A DNA stretch of 32,765 bases. Source: Bacilli bacterium (GTDB taxonomy: Bacteria > Bacillota_I > Bacilli_A > ML615J-28 > CAG-313). Positions 8,165 to 16,315 of the stretch are shown here, one piece after another. A program made the translations under genes and the position numbers. The notes under the pieces were generated by a model. The model saw only the letters and a list, made by a program, of their open reading frames with translations. It searched no databases and was not told where the DNA came from. The stretch is from assembly GCA_017409905.1 (NCBI GenBank), contig JAFQRV010000019.1, positions 1 to 32,765 of the forward strand, in the 5' to 3' direction. Numbering within the stretch: the stretch's first letter is position 1; each line of letters begins with the position of its first letter.

Positions 8165-9565
8165 TTACTCCTCTTCTGTACTCATATGTTTTTGTTTTCT
8201 AACAGTTATGTGTTTAACTTCTCTGAAACGGCATTCAGCTGGATAGAAGTTATATTTGATATTATTTAATGCACCTTGACGGTTTTTCGCAATAACTAAC
8301 TCAATTAATTTTTCAGAAGTATCTAAACCAACGCTTGCAGCTTCAACTACTTCTTCATCTCCACCTTCAGATTTTTTTGAATCTTCAGGGCGGTGTAAGA
8401 ACATTACGATATCAGCATCTTGTTCGATTGATCCAGATTCACGTAAGTCTGATAATACCGGTGTTTTATCTTCACGTGTTTCAACATTACGTGATAACTG
8501 TGATAACGCAATAACTGGTACATCTAATTCTTTAGCAAGGACTTTTAATGAACGAGAAATTGCAGCAACTTCTTCTTGACGGCTTCCTTTTCCTTCAGAT
8601 GTAATTAATTGTAAGTAGTCAATTATTACCATATCTAAATGACCTTGTTGTTTTAATTGACGACACTTAGTACGAATATCATAAACATTTGTTGAATTTG
8701 ATTCATCAAAATAAATATTATATTCAGATAATTTTTGTCTAGATCTACCTAACAAAATCATTTCTTGATCTGTCAAGTTTCCTTTTTGTAAACTAGACAT
8801 TGGAATACTTGATTCATAGCTAAATAATCTCATCATTAATTGTTCAATACTCATTTCCAAACTGAAGAATGCAACAGAACAATCACGATTACGACATGCA
8901 TTAACTGCTAAATTTAACGCAAAGGCACTCTTACCAATAGATGGACGAGCGGCTAAAATAATTAAATCACCTTTTTGGAATCCTAGTGTTGATTTATCTA
9001 GTGCAGGGAATCCTGTCGCAACCCCTTTAACATAACCATCACTATTATTATATGATGCAATTTGTTCATATACTCTTTGAGCAGCAGTTTCAATAGTTAA
9101 TAAATCACTAGTTCTTCTATATTTGATAATCTTTAATACACTATCTTCAGTTTTATCAAGTAGTTGATTAAACTCCAATTTACCAGTTAAAATATCACTA
9201 TTAATTTCATTAAATGTGCGATGTAATTCTCTTTCAATTGATTTGTCTTTTACTAAATTAACATATAATTCAGTAGTTGCGGTTGTTGGAACTTCGTCTG
9301 TTAAATTTAAAAGAAATGTTTTAGGATCTTCACTTAAATTTAAATTTAATCTTTTTAATTCATCAACAACTAGTAAAACTTCAATTGGTGATTGATTTTT
9401 AAAAAGACTAGTCATTGCTTCATATACTTTACGATTATCTTCATTATAGAAATCATTTACACCAAGTGTTCCACTAACCCCATTCATTACATTAGAATCA
9501 ATTAAAATACTTCCTAGTACATAACGTTCTGCAGTATAATTATATAAATTTTCATAGCTCGCCAT
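8165..9565 (-). CDS. dnaB: Replicative DNA helicase DnaB (dnaC of Bacillus)
   Basis: Hexameric 5'-3' helicase of the replisome. The 466-residue length is normal. The N-terminal DnaB-N domain is followed by a RecA-like core with Walker A ARPSIGKSA at 206-214 (family: ARPSMGKT), the FFSLEMS motif, a Walker B-type MVIIDYLQLI, and SQLSRNVE plus the arginine-finger region near DLRESGSIEQDAD. The start MASYENLYNY follows an AAAGGAG site. It lies 3 bases downstream of the gdpP-rplI stop, the same order as rplI-dnaC in Bacillus. Linkage of dnaB to prfA is not the Bacillus order. Confidence 0.98.
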   Translation of the reverse strand: MASYENLYNYTAERYVLGSILIDSNVMNGVSGTLGVNDFYNEDNRKVYEAMTSLFKNQSPIEVLLVVDELKRLNLNLSEDPKTFLLNLTDEVPTTATTELYVNLVKDKSIERELHRTFNEINSDILTGKLEFNQLLDKTEDSVLKIIKYRRTSDLLTIETAAQRVYEQIASYNNSDGYVKGVATGFPALDKSTLGFQKGDLIILAARPSIGKSAFALNLAVNACRNRDCSVAFFSLEMSIEQLMMRLFSYESSIPMSSLQKGNLTDQEMILLGRSRQKLSEYNIYFDESNSTNVYDIRTKCRQLKQQGHLDMVIIDYLQLITSEGKGSRQEEVAAISRSLKVLAKELDVPVIALSQLSRNVETREDKTPVLSDLRESGSIEQDADIVMFLHRPEDSKKSEGGDEEVVEAASVGLDTSEKLIELVIAKNRQGALNNIKYNFYPAECRFREVKHITVRKQKHMSTEEE

Positions 9566-9568
9566 AAA

Positions 9569-10012
9569 TTACTCCTTTTCAACTACAAATAAAGTAATCT
9601 TTGCTTTAATGTCTTTATATAAATCAATAGGAATGTTATATGTTCCAAGTGCAGTAATTTTATCTAACTTAATAGCTTGTTTATTTAAAGTTTTACCAGT
9701 AGCTTTATAGAAAGTATCAACAATTTGTTTACTACTTACAGAACCAAATAACTTACCTTCAGCACCAACTTTGACACCAATCTTAATAGGGGTTTCTTCA
9801 ATAAGTTTTTTTAATTCTTTCATTTCATTAACGCGTTTTTCTTCTTCAAGCTCTGCTTGCTTCTTTTGTTCATCTAAAAGTTTTAAGTTTTCATTAGTAA
9901 CTGGGATTGCTTGACCACTTCTGATTAGGTGATTTGCGAAACCTAGATTGAAATCAATGATTTCACCACGTTTACCATGACCTTTAACATCTTTAGTTAA
10001 AATAACTTTCAT
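9569..10012 (-). CDS. rplI: Ribosomal protein bL9 from an internal start inside the gdpP frame
   Basis: The last 147 codons of the gdpP frame form a full-length bL9 starting MKVILTKDVKGHGKRGEI, with the N-terminal rRNA-binding domain, the long central helix (about 40-75) and the C-terminal domain ending FVVEKE. The ATG at 10012 has a textbook AAAAGGAGG site with five bases of spacing, in contrast to what would be expected if only the fusion were made. bL9 sits at the base of the L1 stalk of the 50S subunit and needs its free N-terminus for folding and rRNA binding, which favours separate initiation. Confidence 0.85.
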   Translation of the reverse strand: MKVILTKDVKGHGKRGEIIDFNLGFANHLIRSGQAIPVTNENLKLLDEQKKQAELEEEKRVNEMKELKKLIEETPIKIGVKVGAEGKLFGSVSSKQIVDTFYKATGKTLNKQAIKLDKITALGTYNIPIDLYKDIKAKITLFVVEKE

Positions 10013-12010
10013 ACTTTCCTCCTTTTCAATATATTCATCGATATATTGTTTTAATCGCTTAACTACTTCATTAATGTCATCTGATTGAACTTGCGCAGCA
10101 GCATTATTAAAGTGCCCACCACCACCAAGTCTTTCCATTAATAATTGAACATTAACAGTACCTAAACTTCTTGCACTAATACCAATTTTATTATCTTTTA
10201 ATCGACCAACTGTAATACCTAATTCGATACCAACAATAGAAATAATTTCATCACTGACTTTAGCAAGTTCGGCTCTTTCAAATAAAACATTATCTTCACC
10301 AACAGCAATACCTACTCTTTCATCATGAATGATTTCTAAGTTATCAATTAATTTATTTCTTGTAACTTTTTCGCCTTTTTCTTCTCTTAAGAACTTTTTA
10401 ACACCAGACATATTAGCACCATACTTAGCAAGAATTGATGCAACTTTAAATGTCTTTTCTGTACAACGATATACGAAGTTATTAGTGTCAACAATGATAC
10501 CAAGTAATAACCAAGTAGCCTCCAAATTATCAAGTACTACTTCAGTTTCCAAAAATTCATATAATTGGACAATCAACTCAACGCTTGAAGATGCAGCAGT
10601 TGATGATAAATAGAAACATAAATTGTCAACAGCGTCATCACCACGTCTGTGGTGATCAATTACACCAATCAAACTAGCTTTTTCAACAAGTTTTGGTTCT
10701 GATAATTGTGATTTAGTTTGACAGTCGACTACCATCAATAATGTATCATCAGTAATTCTAGCCAAAGCCATTTGAGGAGTTATGATATTATCCAATAATT
10801 TAACATAATCTTTCTGTAGCGAATCATATATTCTTTGAACAGTAGGATCAATACTTCCTCTATCAAAAATGATGTATGCTGGAACACCTAAGCTTTTAGC
10901 AATTCGATATACAGCAAGTGTAGCGCCAAAAGAATCGGCATCTGATCCCTTATGACCAACGATCATAACTGAACTTGATTTCTTAATTATTTCTTGTAAT
11001 TCTTCAGCTTTCATTCTTAATGTTACTTTTGTAACTGCTTGTGCAGTATCATCTTTTGCACCAAAGAATCGGACTCTTTCATCAACACGAACAGTTACTT
11101 GGTCACCACCACGATTCAATGCAAGTTCAAGTTGTTCTCTCGCAAGATTAGATAAAACTTCAATATTTTCATCAACACAAGCGATTCCCACACTTAAACT
11201 AAGTTTATATAGCTTTCCTTGTACTAAATTCTTAATTGAATCTAAAATACTAAAATTTTCATCCATCATTTGTAACAATTGTTTTTTATCCATAATTAAC
11301 AAATATGAATTGTCACTATAAGCACGAACATAAGCCCCATATTTTTCAGCCCAAGTAGCAATTTCGCTAACAATACGATACATGAATTCTGCTCTTTCTT
11401 GAACATCAAAATCAGATAAAATATCTTCTAAGTTATCAACATTAATATAACCTAATGCGGTAATTCTATCATCATATTTACTTTTAATGAGAACTATTTC
11501 TGTAATATCTGTTAAATAGAAGATACTATATTTAGTATCATACTCTACGTGATATTTTTTACCATATATTTCGGTAACAAAATCTGTTACATTATTTTGA
11601 GCTTTTTCCAATAAATCTGGAGAAATATTTTCTAATGGAATATCTTTTAAATCACTCATAAAGATACCCTTTGCTGAATCATTAGACCATACTATCTCAT
11701 TTTTATTAGAAACTATAATAATACCGATAGGTAATTCATTAAAAGCATGTTCACCAGATTTCTTAACACGATAAGAAATACTATTCCATAAACTTAATCT
11801 ACTTTCATAATATTCACCTTTTTTAATTTGTTTTAAAAGACGGTATCTACTAATTAGTTCAGATAAAGAAAGTACAGCCAAAACAACAGTAGCATATAAA
11901 AAATACTGTTTAAAACTAAGTTCAGCTCTATATGAAAGATATGTAACAATTCCAAGAATACCAGTAATTGTTAATAATACTATTGACATTACATTGGAAA
12001 CCTTCTTCAT
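9569..12010 (-). CDS. gdpP: GdpP c-di-AMP phosphodiesterase continuing in frame into ribosomal protein bL9
   Basis: One open frame of 813 codons. Residues 1-666 are GdpP, a membrane DHH/DHHA1 phosphodiesterase that degrades c-di-AMP: two membrane helices (about 9-26 and 35-53), a PAS-like domain (about 85-170), a degenerate GGDEF domain (about 185-310), the DHH domain with VGHKGSDAD at 351-359 and DHH at 452-454, and DHHA1 with GGGGHFNNAA near 640. Residues 667-813 are a complete bL9. There is no stop between them; the linker is EKEES then Met667. A canonical ribosome binding site at the junction suggests bL9 is also made separately. The gene starts the operon with a GGTGAT site. The fusion could be a real bifunctional product or a minor read-on form. 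Confidence 0.93.
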   Translation of the reverse strand: MKKVSNVMSIVLLTITGILGIVTYLSYRAELSFKQYFLYATVVLAVLSLSELISRYRLLKQIKKGEYYESRLSLWNSISYRVKKSGEHAFNELPIGIIIVSNKNEIVWSNDSAKGIFMSDLKDIPLENISPDLLEKAQNNVTDFVTEIYGKKYHVEYDTKYSIFYLTDITEIVLIKSKYDDRITALGYINVDNLEDILSDFDVQERAEFMYRIVSEIATWAEKYGAYVRAYSDNSYLLIMDKKQLLQMMDENFSILDSIKNLVQGKLYKLSLSVGIACVDENIEVLSNLAREQLELALNRGGDQVTVRVDERVRFFGAKDDTAQAVTKVTLRMKAEELQEIIKKSSSVMIVGHKGSDADSFGATLAVYRIAKSLGVPAYIIFDRGSIDPTVQRIYDSLQKDYVKLLDNIITPQMALARITDDTLLMVVDCQTKSQLSEPKLVEKASLIGVIDHHRRGDDAVDNLCFYLSSTAASSSVELIVQLYEFLETEVVLDNLEATWLLLGIIVDTNNFVYRCTEKTFKVASILAKYGANMSGVKKFLREEKGEKVTRNKLIDNLEIIHDERVGIAVGEDNVLFERAELAKVSDEIISIVGIELGITVGRLKDNKIGISARSLGTVNVQLLMERLGGGGHFNNAAAQVQSDDINEVVKRLKQYIDEYIEKEESMKVILTKDVKGHGKRGEIIDFNLGFANHLIRSGQAIPVTNENLKLLDEQKKQAELEEEKRVNEMKELKKLIEETPIKIGVKVGAEGKLFGSVSSKQIVDTFYKATGKTLNKQAIKLDKITALGTYNIPIDLYKDIKAKITLFVVEKE
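10013..10026 (-). promoter_or_regulatory. Internal ribosome binding site for rplI
   Basis: Minus strand AAAAGGAGGAAAGT lies directly before the rplI ATG, with GGAGG at 10018-10022. The same bases encode Glu-Lys-Glu-Glu-Ser of the fusion linker. Confidence 0.85.
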
Positions 12011-12068
12011 ATTATCACCCTTTTTTCTTATTTTTGTTAACAGGACATTCTATCCCATAGTACAGCTT

Positions 12069-12097
12069 ATTTTATCACAAATTAAAAAAAATATAAA
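12069..12097 (-). promoter_or_regulatory. gdpP-rplI-dnaB-prfA operon promoter
   Basis: Minus strand TTTATA (12092-12097), 17-base spacer, TAAAAT (12069-12074) with TG just upstream of the -10. It leaves a leader of about 50 bases before the gdpP ATG. Confidence 0.45.
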
Positions 12098-12121
12098 GTA
12101 ATATGAATATTTACTTATTTT

Positions 12122-12151
12122 CAAAAGAAAAATGGTCCTTTAAAGACCATT
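12122..12151 (-). terminator. Terminator after the first mscS gene
   Basis: AATGGTC (12131-12137) pairs with GACCATT (12145-12151). On the minus strand the stem is followed by TTTCTTTTGA. The stem overlaps the mscS stop codon. It closes the XRE-MNT/HEPN/ADH/MscS unit ahead of the gdpP promoter. Confidence 0.8.
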
Positions 12152-13010
12152 ATTTTGTACTACTTTTAATATTAACATCTAAAGTATTATATGGGATTTC
12201 AATATTAGCTTTATCAAATTCTCTTTTTACAGCTTCCATCATATCAAAATGAACTGACCAATAATTTTCATTTTTAGTCCATACTTTAACTGCAATATTA
12301 ATACTACTTTCTCCATGACTTACTACTCTTACAAGTGGCGCTGGTTCATTAAGCACATTTTCTGTGCTATTAATAACATTCCAAATTACTTCTTTTGCTT
12401 TTTCGAAATCTTCAGCATAAGCAATACCAAATTCAAAATCAACTCTTCTATATTCTTTTTTAGAATAATTGATTATTGTGCCATTAGCAAGAACACCATT
12501 AGGTATCATTACCACTTTATTATCTGGTGTATTTAGATAAGTATAAAATATTCTAATATCTTCTACTGTTCCACTTTCACCTTGTGCATCAATATAATCA
12601 CCAATTTTAAATGGACGCATTAATAAAATAATTACTCCACCCGCAAGATTACTAAGCGATCCTTGTAATGCTAAACCAACACCAACACCAACAGATGCTA
12701 TAATACTACCTATCCCTGCTGTATCAATACCAACATAACCTAAGAATCCTAAAAATACTAATATTTTTAAACCTTTTCTTGTTAATTGATAAACAACACT
12801 AGTAACAGTTTTATCTCTTCCTTTTTTAATCATTCTTTTGCGTATTCCTTTTGAGAATACATTAATAATATAGAATGCAATTAACATTGCAATTAAACCA
12901 ACCAAAAGTTTAACTCCTTCTGTTGCTAACCAATTAATTACATTTTCCACAATTTGTTCTAAAGAAAGTTTATTACTTTCTTCTACTGCATCAGTAAATA
13001 TTTTAAACAT
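12150..13010 (-). CDS. mscS: MscS-family mechanosensitive channel (first copy)
   Basis: Small-conductance mechanosensitive channel that releases solutes when membrane tension rises during osmotic downshift. The 286-residue protein has the minimal MscS layout: an N-terminal amphipathic region, TM1 (about 30-55), TM2 (about 72-92), and the pore-lining TM3 rich in Gly/Ala (SIIASVGVGVGLALQGSLSN, about 103-122), then the beta domain (MRPFKIGDYI...GTVEDI...PDNKVVMIPNG) and the alpha/beta C-terminal domain. An AGGAGGA site precedes the ATG. It is 13 bases downstream of the Fe-ADH gene and last in that unit. A second, more divergent MscS lies at 16316-17350. Confidence 0.93.
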   Translation of the reverse strand: MFKIFTDAVEESNKLSLEQIVENVINWLATEGVKLLVGLIAMLIAFYIINVFSKGIRKRMIKKGRDKTVTSVVYQLTRKGLKILVFLGFLGYVGIDTAGIGSIIASVGVGVGLALQGSLSNLAGGVIILLMRPFKIGDYIDAQGESGTVEDIRIFYTYLNTPDNKVVMIPNGVLANGTIINYSKKEYRRVDFEFGIAYAEDFEKAKEVIWNVINSTENVLNEPAPLVRVVSHGESSINIAVKVWTKNENYWSVHFDMMEAVKREFDKANIEIPYNTLDVNIKSSTK

Positions 13011-13023
13011 TTGTCCTCCTTTT

Positions 13024-14223
13024 TTATTCTTTTACTAAATAATAAATTTTTTCTAAATCTTTTCGATTATAAAGTTTAGGTACAGGATAAAGTGGATTTG
13101 CTTCTTTATCCGCATGTTTACTCATAATAACTATATCTTCTTCTTTAATTCCTTTTAACTTTTTAGGAATATTCATTCTTTCGTTTAATGCATAAATTGC
13201 TTTAATAAATTTACGGGCTGACTCTTCTTTGTTTTCATCTTTTGATGATATTCCTACTTCTATAGAAAGTTTATGTAGTTTTTTATATATACTTTTTCCA
13301 TACTTTTCTAAAACTATTGGTAACAACACAGCATTAGCAAGACCATGGGGAATATTATATTGTCCTCCAAGTGAGTGTGCAACTGCGTGAACATATCCAA
13401 CATATGATTTGGAAAAGGCGATACCAGCCAAATATGCAGCTTTTAACATATTAGCTCTTGCGGTTAAATTAGAACCATTATTATAAGCTTCTTCAATATT
13501 TTCAAATATTAATTTAATGGCTTCAATTGCTTTTTTTCTAGTATCACTTGTTGTTGATCTACCAATATATGCTTCAATCGCATGAGTTAGTGCATCAAGT
13601 CCAGTAGTTGATGTTAAGTGTGGTGGTAAAGTTACAGTAACACTTGGATCTAATACTGCATATCTTGGTATTAAATTAAAATCCATTAAAGTATACTTAT
13701 GTTGAATTGAAGGATCACTTACAACACTCGCAAGTGTAACCTCACTTCCTGTTCCAGCAGTAGTTGGTATCGCAATTAACAAGGGAATTTTTCTTCTTAT
13801 TTTTAATAATCCTTTTAACTTTCCAATAGTCTTTTTAGGGTATGCGATTCTAGCTCCTACAGCTTTTGCACAATCTATTGGCGATCCTCCACCAAATGCA
13901 ATTAAAGCTTCACAAGAATAATCAACATATAACTTTCTGGCAGATTCAATATTATCAATTGTAGGATTTGGTAGTGTTTCGTCATATACAATACAATTAA
14001 TATTATTCTTTGATAAAATATCTTCCAACTCTTTTGTAATACCTAGGTTTCTAATACCTTTATCAGTTATTAATAGTATATTTTTAATTGATAAATTTTT
14101 TAAGTTATTAGGAATTTCCTTAATAGAATCTAATATAACAGGTTCTCTATAAGGAAGAAAAGGCAATGCTATTCTAAAACACATTTGAAATATCCGACAA
14201 TAAATTTTTTTAAATATATTCAT
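13024..14223 (-). CDS. Iron-containing alcohol dehydrogenase family protein
   Basis: Group III metal-dependent alcohol dehydrogenase that uses NAD(P)H with alcohol/aldehyde or related substrates. The 399-residue protein shows the dinucleotide-binding GGGSPIDCAKAVG at 111-123, GTGSEVT at 157-163, and the expected metal ligands Asp210, His214 (DALTHAIEAY), His279 (HAVAHSLGG) and His293 (IPHGLAN). An N-terminal extension of about 25 residues is hydrophobic. It begins 11 bases after the HEPN gene and ends 13 bases before mscS, so it is probably on the XRE-MNT/HEPN transcript. The substrate cannot be told from sequence. Confidence 0.9.
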   Translation of the reverse strand: MNIFKKIYCRIFQMCFRIALPFLPYREPVILDSIKEIPNNLKNLSIKNILLITDKGIRNLGITKELEDILSKNNINCIVYDETLPNPTIDNIESARKLYVDYSCEALIAFGGGSPIDCAKAVGARIAYPKKTIGKLKGLLKIRRKIPLLIAIPTTAGTGSEVTLASVVSDPSIQHKYTLMDFNLIPRYAVLDPSVTVTLPPHLTSTTGLDALTHAIEAYIGRSTTSDTRKKAIEAIKLIFENIEEAYNNGSNLTARANMLKAAYLAGIAFSKSYVGYVHAVAHSLGGQYNIPHGLANAVLLPIVLEKYGKSIYKKLHKLSIEVGISSKDENKEESARKFIKAIYALNERMNIPKKLKGIKEEDIVIMSKHADKEANPLYPVPKLYNRKDLEKIYYLVKE

Positions 14224-14234
14224 TCTAGTATCCT

Positions 14235-14624
14235 CTATTCAATAATAACTTGTTTATCACAATAAATAATTAGTTCTTCTGCTATAGCTTTAGCATCTTC
14301 GATATCCTCAATTAATGCAACAAAGTTATCATTATATCTTGTTTCAACTGCCCACGAATTTAAAGTCGATGCCATTTGTCTTAATTGTTCTTCACATGGT
14401 ATATACTTTTCTAATCTTTTCAAGATATTCATTTGAGCGCGAACATCATGATTTTCAATGTATTTTTCACCACCCATTTCTACTAAATACTTCAAACAAA
14501 ATTCAATAGCTTGTTGAAGATTAAAACAACATTCATCAATATAAGCATCATCAGCTGAAATATAATTATAACTATTATCAGCATTAAATTTCTTTGCTTT
14601 TGCTCTTGCTAATAACTTGCTCAT
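14235..14624 (-). CDS. HEPN-domain protein, partner of the MNT nucleotidyltransferase
   Basis: A 129-residue all-helical protein with the HEPN signature of the Pfam HEPN family: AxEFCLKYL-type helix (about 39-47), ENHDVRAQMNIL (about 57-68), and WAVETRYNDNF (about 91-101). Such genes pair with minimal nucleotidyltransferases (MNT), and in the HepT-MntA type VII toxin-antitoxin systems the HEPN partner is an RNase blocked by adenylylation. This protein has only one histidine (His59) and no RX4-6H motif, so the usual RNase active site is missing. The start has an AAAGGGG site and overlaps the MNT gene by 41 bases. Toxin activity is therefore doubtful; a binding or substrate-recognition role is an alternative. 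Confidence 0.8.
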   Translation of the reverse strand: MSKLLARAKAKKFNADNSYNYISADDAYIDECCFNLQQAIEFCLKYLVEMGGEKYIENHDVRAQMNILKRLEKYIPCEEQLRQMASTLNSWAVETRYNDNFVALIEDIEDAKAIAEELIIYCDKQVIIE

Positions 14625-15210
14625 ATATAACTACCCCTTTCTTACAGACATTTTCATATAACCTACTATTTTTATCGATTGTATTTAACCATATAATATC
14701 TGCATTAAAATTCGAAATTTCTTGAATTATCTCAGATATTTTATTTCTATATTCGATATTAAAGCATTCATTTCTTATCTTTAAAGCAACATCTATGTCA
14801 CTTTTATTATTGCATCTAATATTAATAGCACTTCCAAAAATAATTACTTTCTCTATTGAATTATTAGTTTTAACATATTCATATATATCATTAACAGCCC
14901 TTTGCATTAATGGATGAATCCGATTTGCTTGATAATTTGAATTATTAACTACTATAGGAAAATAAAATACTTTATCTTTATTTTCTTGCCACGAATTAGA
15001 CAAAACTATATTCTTATTATTTAATAACTGCAAAAGAGACTCAATAGAAATATTTAATGCTTTTGCGATATTTTCTATTGTTTTAATTTTACAATCATCT
15101 ATTCTTTTTTTACCATTAATTAATTCGTTAAGAGTTGTATATGGCACATTAGATAATTCAGCTAATTTATATACAGAAAGTTTTTTTGTCTTTAAATATT
15201 CTTTCAACAT
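14584..15210 (-). CDS. XRE-type HTH fused to MNT nucleotidyltransferase
   Basis: A 208-residue protein. The N-terminal HTH (about 1-65) is of the Cro/C1 type: LSVYKLAELSNVPYTTLNEL, then IENIAKALNISIESLLQLL. The C-terminal domain is a minimal nucleotidyltransferase with GS at 126-127, the metal-binding Asp138 and Asp140 in KSDIDVAL, and a third carboxylate in NADIIW near 171. I chose the ATG at 15210 over an upstream one because it has a GGTGA site and lies just after a consensus promoter; the longer frame would start upstream of the transcription start. It resembles a type VII antitoxin (MntA) with a built-in repressor. A palindrome over its own -35 suggests autoregulation. Confidence 0.85.
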   Translation of the reverse strand: MLKEYLKTKKLSVYKLAELSNVPYTTLNELINGKKRIDDCKIKTIENIAKALNISIESLLQLLNNKNIVLSNSWQENKDKVFYFPIVVNNSNYQANRIHPLMQRAVNDIYEYVKTNNSIEKVIIFGSAINIRCNNKSDIDVALKIRNECFNIEYRNKISEIIQEISNFNADIIWLNTIDKNSRLYENVCKKGVVIYEQVISKSKSKEI

Positions 15211-15225
15211 AATATCACCATATAT

Positions 15226-15264
15226 ATTATACACTATTAAAATATAACTGTCAACAGTTATATT
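15226..15264 (-). promoter_or_regulatory. Consensus promoter with palindromic operator for the XRE-MNT operon
   Basis: Minus strand TTGACA (15249-15254), 17-base spacer, TATAAT (15226-15231): a perfect sigmaA-type promoter. The -35 lies in the centre of a 24-bp near-palindrome (15241-15264), with 11-base arms AATATAACTGT and ACAGTTATATT around TG. This is the natural operator candidate for the XRE protein encoded 31 bases downstream. Confidence 0.85.
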
Positions 15265-15294
15265 GAAAAATAAAATCACCAAAAAGGTGATTTT
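15262..15294 (-). terminator. Terminator after the serine hydrolase gene
   Basis: AAAATCACC (15272-15280) pairs with GGTGATTTT (15286-15294) around a 5-base loop. On the minus strand it is followed by ATTTTTC. It lies 8 bases after the hydrolase stop and directly upstream of the XRE-MNT operator. Confidence 0.88.
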
Positions 15295-15302
15295 TTGTTA
15301 CT

Positions 15303-16136
15303 TTACTGCATAAAAATATCATATGGTAATTTTTCAAGAAAAGAATGGCATCCAACAACTTTTTTCTTTTCATAATTAAACATTAATAACTGTCCTCTCA
15401 TTCCACCTTTTGCATACCATCCATCTTTTATAGGACTAAATTCATATCTATTTTTTATTACCATATCCACCCATTCTTCTGATAAAATTCTTTCATTTTT
15501 CCAAATGCCTTTATTTAGATATAGTATTCCTAATTTAACCATATCTTCAGTTCTTATATATAAACCAGTTGCACCCATAGAATAACCATATGGACACTTA
15601 CTCCAGGCTAATTCTTTAAAGTTCATTTTTTCCATCAGAATAGGTCTTAAGAAATCTTCTAAATCTATTGACGTAAGTTCATATACTACTCTTGATAATA
15701 AATAATATGCGGCATCTGTATATTGATAAACTGTCCCTGGTTCATATTTTAATTTAGTATTTAGTACTATTTGTAAATAATCAAATGTTGGATAAAGTGA
15801 TGCATCATCACAATCAATATCTAATAGTCCACACCCGAATCCTGTTTTATGAAGTAATACATCATGGATAGTAACTTTATACCACTTTTCATCAATATCA
15901 CTTGGTAAATACTTACTAAGTATATCAGTTAATAAAGTACTAGGTTTTAATAAACCTTTATCATATAACATTCCTATTGCGGTTACAGTAAATACTTTTG
16001 CGACACTATAACAATTACATGTGGGATTAGCTGGAACTACTACTTCCTTTTCTATTTGATAATTGTTATCACCTTGAGCTATAAAATAAATATTTAAATT
16101 ATTTTCTATTGCTTTTTCTTTATACTTTTTTAACAC
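15303..16136 (-). CDS. Beta-lactamase-fold serine hydrolase
   Basis: A 277-residue member of the beta-lactamase-related (class C-like/AmpH/esterase) serine hydrolases. The SxxK nucleophile motif is S44-V-A-K47. The second motif is Tyr-Thr-Asp (in VYQYTDAAYYLL) where the family usually has Tyr-x-Asn. The KTG-like region is replaced by a GGMRGQ segment near the C-terminus. There is no signal peptide, so it is probably cytoplasmic and unlikely to act on cell-wall peptides or beta-lactams outside the cell. The start is GTG with an AGGTGA site. It is a single-gene unit with its own terminator. Its substrate is unknown. Confidence 0.85.
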   Translation of the reverse strand: MLKKYKEKAIENNLNIYFIAQGDNNYQIEKEVVVPANPTCNCYSVAKVFTVTAIGMLYDKGLLKPSTLLTDILSKYLPSDIDEKWYKVTIHDVLLHKTGFGCGLLDIDCDDASLYPTFDYLQIVLNTKLKYEPGTVYQYTDAAYYLLSRVVYELTSIDLEDFLRPILMEKMNFKELAWSKCPYGYSMGATGLYIRTEDMVKLGILYLNKGIWKNERILSEEWVDMVIKNRYEFSPIKDGWYAKGGMRGQLLMFNYEKKKVVGCHSFLEKLPYDIFMQ

Positions 16137-16165
16137 TATAATTCACCTATTACTTTCTAACTACT

Positions 16166-16174
16166 ATTATATCA
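16166..16174 (-). promoter_or_regulatory. Promoter of the serine hydrolase gene (extended -10)
   Basis: Minus strand TGA-TATAAT with the -10 at 16166-16171, about 30 bases upstream of the GTG start. The -35 is not convincing. Confidence 0.45.
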
Positions 16175-16221
16175 AATATTTAAAAATATAAAACAAATAA
16201 TACTTAATTATATATAACCAA

Positions 16222-16256
16222 TAAATAATAAAAGCATAATACTATGTATTATGCTT
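16222..16256 (-). terminator. Terminator after the second mscS gene
   Basis: AAGCATAATAC (16232-16242) pairs perfectly with GTATTATGCTT (16246-16256) around TAT. The minus-strand tail reads TTATTATTTATT. It lies about 60 bases past the mscS stop; those 60 bases are T-rich and hold nothing else I can identify. Confidence 0.75.
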
Positions 16257-16315
16257 CTTCTTCTACTATATTTTCATATACTGTAACTTTTATTGTCTTT
16301 ACTTTTTATATCCTA

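Noticed and set aside
14235..15210. A straightforward active HepT-MntA type VII toxin-antitoxin system
   Set aside because: The HEPN protein lacks the RX4-6H RNase motif, so I describe it only as TA-like.
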